Positions 46,534 to 64,000 of a stretch of DNA of 64,000 nucleotides are shown here, one piece after another. The notes under the pieces are model-generated. The model was given only the letters and a program-made list of their open reading frames with translations, was not told the origin of the DNA and ran no database searches. Source of the DNA: Ectocarpus siliculosus (Eukaryota; Sar; Phaeophyceae; Ectocarpales; Ectocarpaceae); contig FN649740.1 in NCBI GenBank assembly GCA_000310025.1, positions 2,260,654 through 2,324,653 of the forward strand, read 5' to 3'. The position numbers and the translations under genes are program-made. Each line of letters opens with the position of its first letter. Positions within the stretch are counted from its first letter, which is position 1.

Positions 46534-47993
46534 GAAGCACAGACCAATTGGGGCCGGCGGACTCGAACGACACGATTTAGAGGTTGCTTGCCCCGCTCTA
46601 AGATTGATGTCTAATTGTTGGCCAGCCTGCTGAACCCTAAACTTTGTCAAACCAAAGAAACATGCCTGGTGTCGATCGACGCCGCACCGATGCCTCATCC
46701 ACTTCGCAAATGTCATACTATTTCCGAGGCAGGCAAAATGGGGCGTTTTTGACTCAGAGAAACCCCCCAAGCACAAGAACACACAGCAGTATCTGCAGCG
46801 ACCAGATAGGCCGCCCAGTCGTCACGTTGGAAACCTCGAAAACGGCTCGAAAGGGGGTGAGTACTTGTATCGGTGAATATCCTTCTCGTTCTTTTTCAGA
46901 AAACATATGCATAGTACTTGGGCTGGCTTTATTCACAGAAGCCGAGGGGATGTGTTGAGAATTCTTTCAAAATGAATATTTTCTCCGTTCTGCATTGTAG
47001 CAGAATATTTAGCACAAAAAGCGCGTGCACACGGAGGGCAGAATTGGTGAGCTCTTCTTACAAAGAAAAAGGGGGGTGGGGTCGCCGTTCTGCTGCTGTG
47101 GTGTGTAACCGGGATATAGCCGGTGAGTCAGGTGTATGTGCAAGACCGTTATTTGAAAAAACGTGGCAAATGGAATCAACGGGAAAACATATCATGCACA
47201 AGTACGACTACACAAACAAATCAGCAAAGCCGTTTTTCTGTGTGAAAAGTCCATCAGTGCTCTCGGTAAATGCTACTGCTGATGGCGCGTGTGTGCAGTT
47301 GTCACGTGTAGATGTCATGTCACGTATGAAACAGACTTGTGTACATATGTATTGTAGGCGAGAGGAACAGAGGAAGCGACGCCAACAGCAGCAGCAGCAG
47401 CGTGTTTGCAGCACGCTTGGTGGCATCCGTGCACGCGTGATAACCACACTGCAGAGGCAAGCCGTGTACAGCAGTAGCGCGGGCAGCCAGCCCCCGCGTT
47501 GTAGCTTCGCTCAGCTGGCGCGGCCAAGCCTGCACAGCAGCAGTGCAGGCGCAGGCTGCGGAGGCGCCGTGGTGGTTCATGGTCGCGCCGTGAGCAAGAG
47601 CGAGACGATGTCGCTCGGGGAGAGCAACGTCCTCAGGCAGAGAGACGCCTGCTGTAAGATGAAGAGACCAGGGGGTTAAGCGCTGGGAATGAAACTGCCA
47701 CTAATTCACCGCGAACGTCGCTCCTTACGGTTCACCAAGCGTTTGCCAGGTTACGCACAAAACCAGAGGCTTCATCCGATAGACCACTACGGCAGCGGGG
47801 TTATGGGAGAGCGGCCCACTGATTGTACAAGTATCTGTGTGCACCCAGCACTGCTGTGTGTTCCTTTGAGCGTATGTATGCACACAACGAACGGTCCGTC
47901 TGATGAATGTTCGAAACACAAAGCAGAGGTATTGTTGCGCTCTGCGAGATGTAGGCCAGGACAACGACACTGCTCAAGAACTCCGCGACTTAC

Positions 47994-48314
47994 CTCCTCG
48001 TTTGAACCGCCCTTCTCCTGCCCCCTGTCATCATCGTCTCCGCCATGGCGCCGTTGTTGTTGTTGTCCTCCCTGCTGCCCCTCTTCTTCAGACATGGGGT
48101 CCCTGGTGGGGCTATTCATCTCGGAGTCCGTTGGCAAAGAGCTCCCTTGCTTGTCGTCGTTGCAGCCTGCTTCCGCTGGATAGGTGGCGCTGTCGGTGGT
48201 GTTGGCGGCGGCAGCAGCATCGGTTAGCGCTGTCGCCGCGACCCCCACTTCTGGCATCGCTCCAGATGTGGTGTGCGTAATCGCGCGCCAGATGTTGGAA
48301 AAAATCGTAGCTCT
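47994..48314 (-). CDS. Candidate exon, hydrophilic, unknown gene
   Basis: The stretch has an AACAG acceptor, 107 open codons and a strong donor (GAG followed by GTAAGT), phase 0 at both ends. The product is polar and acidic (MSEEEGQQGGQQQQRRHGG, then DDDDRGQEKG). No domain is recognised. A phase-0 acceptor inside the ORF of the first SWI3-type exon (CAG before AAGGCA, near 45580) would accept it, so it may be an earlier exon of that gene across a 2.4-kb intron. It may also belong to a separate gene: frames upstream to 48600 look coding but do not join cleanly. Confidence 0.35.
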
Positions 48315-49990
48315 CTGTTTTGTTGTGCGCGGTTCCCCGTCTCCACTCAACACGACTCTAACCTCTGCCCTGACGCCCTCTTCCTTCTTTCGCTACGCGT
48401 GAGCACGCTCGTCCTCGCATAAACTGCTGTTGCGATATCCTTTTGCCGCCTGATGACTTGCTCGGTCTCTGGGGCCCCCTGCTCTCTCCTGTGCTCCGCC
48501 TCTTCTTGCGGTCGCGCCATCCCCAAAACGCCTCCGAGGGAAACATAACCCCCCGCAACCGAAGATGAGCTCTGCACACGTCCGCCTGCTCCCTGCTACC
48601 TCCTGCTGCCGACAGACGCATTGCTGCAGTCCCTCTCTTTGTCCACTTGGCCGATCGAGCGTACCGTCGTCGCAAGGTGAGTGCACCATCTACTGATTTT
48701 AGAGATGAGGTCGAGGAAGAAGATGCACGCTTGGCAGAAATCCCATCCTGATCTGTGTTCTCCACACGGTGTATCAGTCGTTCCAAGACATGAAGCGAGA
48801 GACGTGATGTGTGTCGTTCTCCGCAAAAGATGTTCCCAAACAGCAGCGGACTACAGGTTTTGCACAGCAGGCAGTGTTGCCCCGAAAGACGCCGAGGAGA
48901 ACTATCCGTGTGCCACACCCCTCACGATGGGCCCCGGGTGTTTCGCTCACCTTGCCCCTCTGCCTCACATCCATCGTCACAATTTCGTTCTTGTGTGAGC
49001 GGGATGTGCCGAAACATTGAGTGAGGTCCGCGCGACGGTATTTTGCCTTTTCCAGCAGAGAAAAGAACACCGCCATCAAAATCTCCGTCTGCTGTCATCC
49101 GTTGATGGGAAAGAAGGAAAGCCCTTGTAGGGAGGAGAGACTCCCGCTGCTGCGATACCATGCCGTACTCATCCGCATTTCCTACCTTGGCAGTAAATTA
49201 CCCGAATCTGGAAGGTAGCGTCGAGGTTAAGGGTGCAGTGTTGTTGGTGTTGGATGTTCCTTTCGGGGTGTCTCTCTCTCTCTCCCTGCCGTTAGCATCG
49301 GTCGTTCGGCTCCCGTGAAGCCATTCCATTCTCTCTCTCCCCCTACACCTTGAGAGGGCCGTCTGATTATCTGGGAACTCGTGTACATGGCAAGCATGCC
49401 TAGCAGAGGGGTGTGTGCTGCTGCCATAGCGGTTACTGCGCGACCACCGCCGTTTGACTGTTTCGGGTCGTCTGGCCTGAATGCCAAGACAACGAACGCT
49501 ATTGTTACTTATTTACAGCACGTGCGTTTTCATCGAAAGTTCGCGGTCCTCCCCGCTGTTCTGCCCGTGCGGGTATACACATGCAGCTGTAAGATGGTGT
49601 GCATCGCGTGCTACCTGCTACCAAGAGCTGTTTATCTCCCACTATACCCTTACTCGAGAACTACAACAATGGCAGCATGCCAAACAGAGGTAGAGGCATT
49701 ACCACACGGTGTTGTGTAGATGTACAAGGCACACGCTTTCGCACATGTTCAGCGAATTGGCTCAAAATGTTTCCAGAAAACGTCTCGTCGGTTCAGGTTC
49801 TCGATGCAACCGTTAGTTGTTGCCAAGTGAAGTCACGTTTGCGTGATGGTGCAACGAACGAGCCTGTTGTGAAACGCTACTATTTGGGAGATGTTTACCA
49901 CTACTGACAGCAGAAGTGTGTTGCTCGAGGGTAAGAAGAGGCACTGAGGTATGTCCTGTAGGCAAGCCGACATTCCACTTGATCTCGTCC

Positions 49991-50075
49991 GGTCGCCCAT
50001 CTGGCTGGCCTAAGTAGGTGTGGTGGGTACAGCAGTACAGTCGGGTTGTGGGCTCGAATCTCTCTCTCGTCCGCA
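49991..50075 (+). repeat. tRNA-like SINE-type sequence, second copy
   Basis: It starts GGTCGCC, has an A-box-like TGGCCTAAGTAGG (50006-50018), a B-box-like GGGCTCGAATC (50050-50060) and the same tail TCTCTCTC as the copy at 39439. The spacing between boxes is about ten bases longer. Confidence 0.5.
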
Positions 50076-50966
50076 CTGCTGTAATTATTCGGTGGAAAGC
50101 GAGTACTTATCTATTTAATTCTCGGGTGGAAAACGAGTAGTCTATTTCGTTGATGAGTTTTCGCAGCAGTGAGAAGGGAGGGGACTTGCAGTGAGAAGTG
50201 AGAAGTGATAACTCGGTTCTACTATTTACATTGCTGAATCGTCAATCACCACTTTTTTGGCCACTTGTGGCAACGGGTATGGCTTATGAGCGCCGTCGTA
50301 TTAAATATCTCTACAACTGCTGCTTTTCAGCGGCCAACGCTAATCTTGTAGCTGCTTGTGTCTTAGCCCTTTCGCTGGTTCCCTCCCGGACCTGGCTTTC
50401 CGAATTATTATAGCCGATATTTTCGCGTGCATACATGGGACGGCCCTGCACAGGGCAGAAAGGAAAGCACGCAACTTCTAAAAAGCCCAATCGTTGCTAC
50501 TGCGCCTGCCCTTGGCGCCCCGCTCCCCTTCCCTCCCACCCCGCCTTTATTTTTTCGATCTTCTGTCGCGGTGCACCCGCTTGTCCTGCACGCACAACGC
50601 GGCTTTTGTCTTGCCAGAATTTGCTCGACGGACACAGAAGACTGGTAGCAACAGCTGCGGGGAACAGGAGCTCCTACACGACGGCGGCGTTATCTACAGG
50701 CGGCGGAGTCCACGGTTCCCTCTTAACAATCTCCGCCTGCGAGTCCACACCCCGGACCAGCTCGTCCTTTCGCCGCTGTGTTGCTCGTCCTCATACGCAC
50801 CGAGCCCGTCGGTGGTATTTATTCCTGGCCTTCTTTGCGCGCGACAAGGGTGGCCGGGGGCTTGTTTTGGCGTCGTCGTCGGGGGGACCGGCGCGCGCTG
50901 TGGGGTGGGGCGGGGTTGCGCACCTGTGGTGTTTTTTTTTTTAAGTAGCACAAGAAACGAAGCGAC

Positions 50967-64000
<13,034 letters not shown>

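Larger units (their letters stand above)
45594..50966. other. Stretch between the divergently placed SWI3-type and coiled-coil genes
   Basis: The two genes point away from each other, so promoters of both should lie here. Two copies of the 45-bp repeat (46127-46194 and 46491-46533), a tRNA-like repeat (49991-50070) and one candidate exon (47994-48314, minus) are seen. No promoter motif could be supported. Confidence 0.45.

Noticed and set aside
48268-48315. A very short intron joining the frame upstream of 48347 to the exon at 48314
   Set aside because: The phase does not match (2 against 0), and 48 bases is far shorter than any other intron here.

Overview
The window is nuclear DNA from an intron-rich eukaryote, most likely a photosynthetic stramenopile and probably a brown alga of the Ectocarpus type. 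The reasons are GC-rich exons of 40 to 1200 bases cut by GT-AG introns of about 0.3 to 2.4 kb, many long CT/GA microsatellites and G or C homopolymers, abundant decayed retroelements, and a bZIP-PAS transcription factor of a kind known mainly from stramenopiles. No prokaryotic operon, CRISPR array or phage feature is present. The genus is an inference.

Five spliced genes could be assembled by eye with consistent intron phase. (1) Minus strand, 827-3215, partial: a WD40/beta-propeller protein. (2) Plus strand, 7852-11997: a six-exon, roughly 421-425 residue cysteine-rich protein of unknown function. (3) Minus strand, 19881-26804: an eleven-exon, 469-residue bZIP-PAS factor whose PAS domain resembles LOV but has Leu at the place of the photoactive Cys. 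(4) Minus strand, 38176-45593: a seven-exon, 1083-residue SWI3/SMARCC-type subunit of a SWI/SNF remodelling complex (SWIRM, SANT, C-terminal coiled coil) with a coding minisatellite in its first exon. (5) Plus strand, 50967 to beyond the right edge: at least sixteen exons (635 codons in view) of a long coiled-coil protein. Genes 3 and 4 are nuclear regulators; nothing in the sequence links the five genes into one pathway.

Between the genes lie mobile-element remains: a broken Ty3/gypsy polyprotein (13.2-16.5 kb) between two inverted repeat blocks, a 5'-truncated non-LTR reverse transcriptase (28.4-30.0 kb), a 797-bp terminal-inverted-repeat element with a TAA target duplication (31.9-32.7 kb, PIF/Harbinger-like), a snap-back hairpin element (35.5 kb), tRNA-like SINE-type sequences (39.4 and 50.0 kb), and a short interspersed repeat of about 45 bp present at least seven times. 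Introns carry further tandem and dispersed repeats.

The assembly has one 100-N gap (42549-42648) inside a SWI3 intron, bordered by long G and C runs. Exon limits were read by eye from splice motifs and phase and need transcript support.
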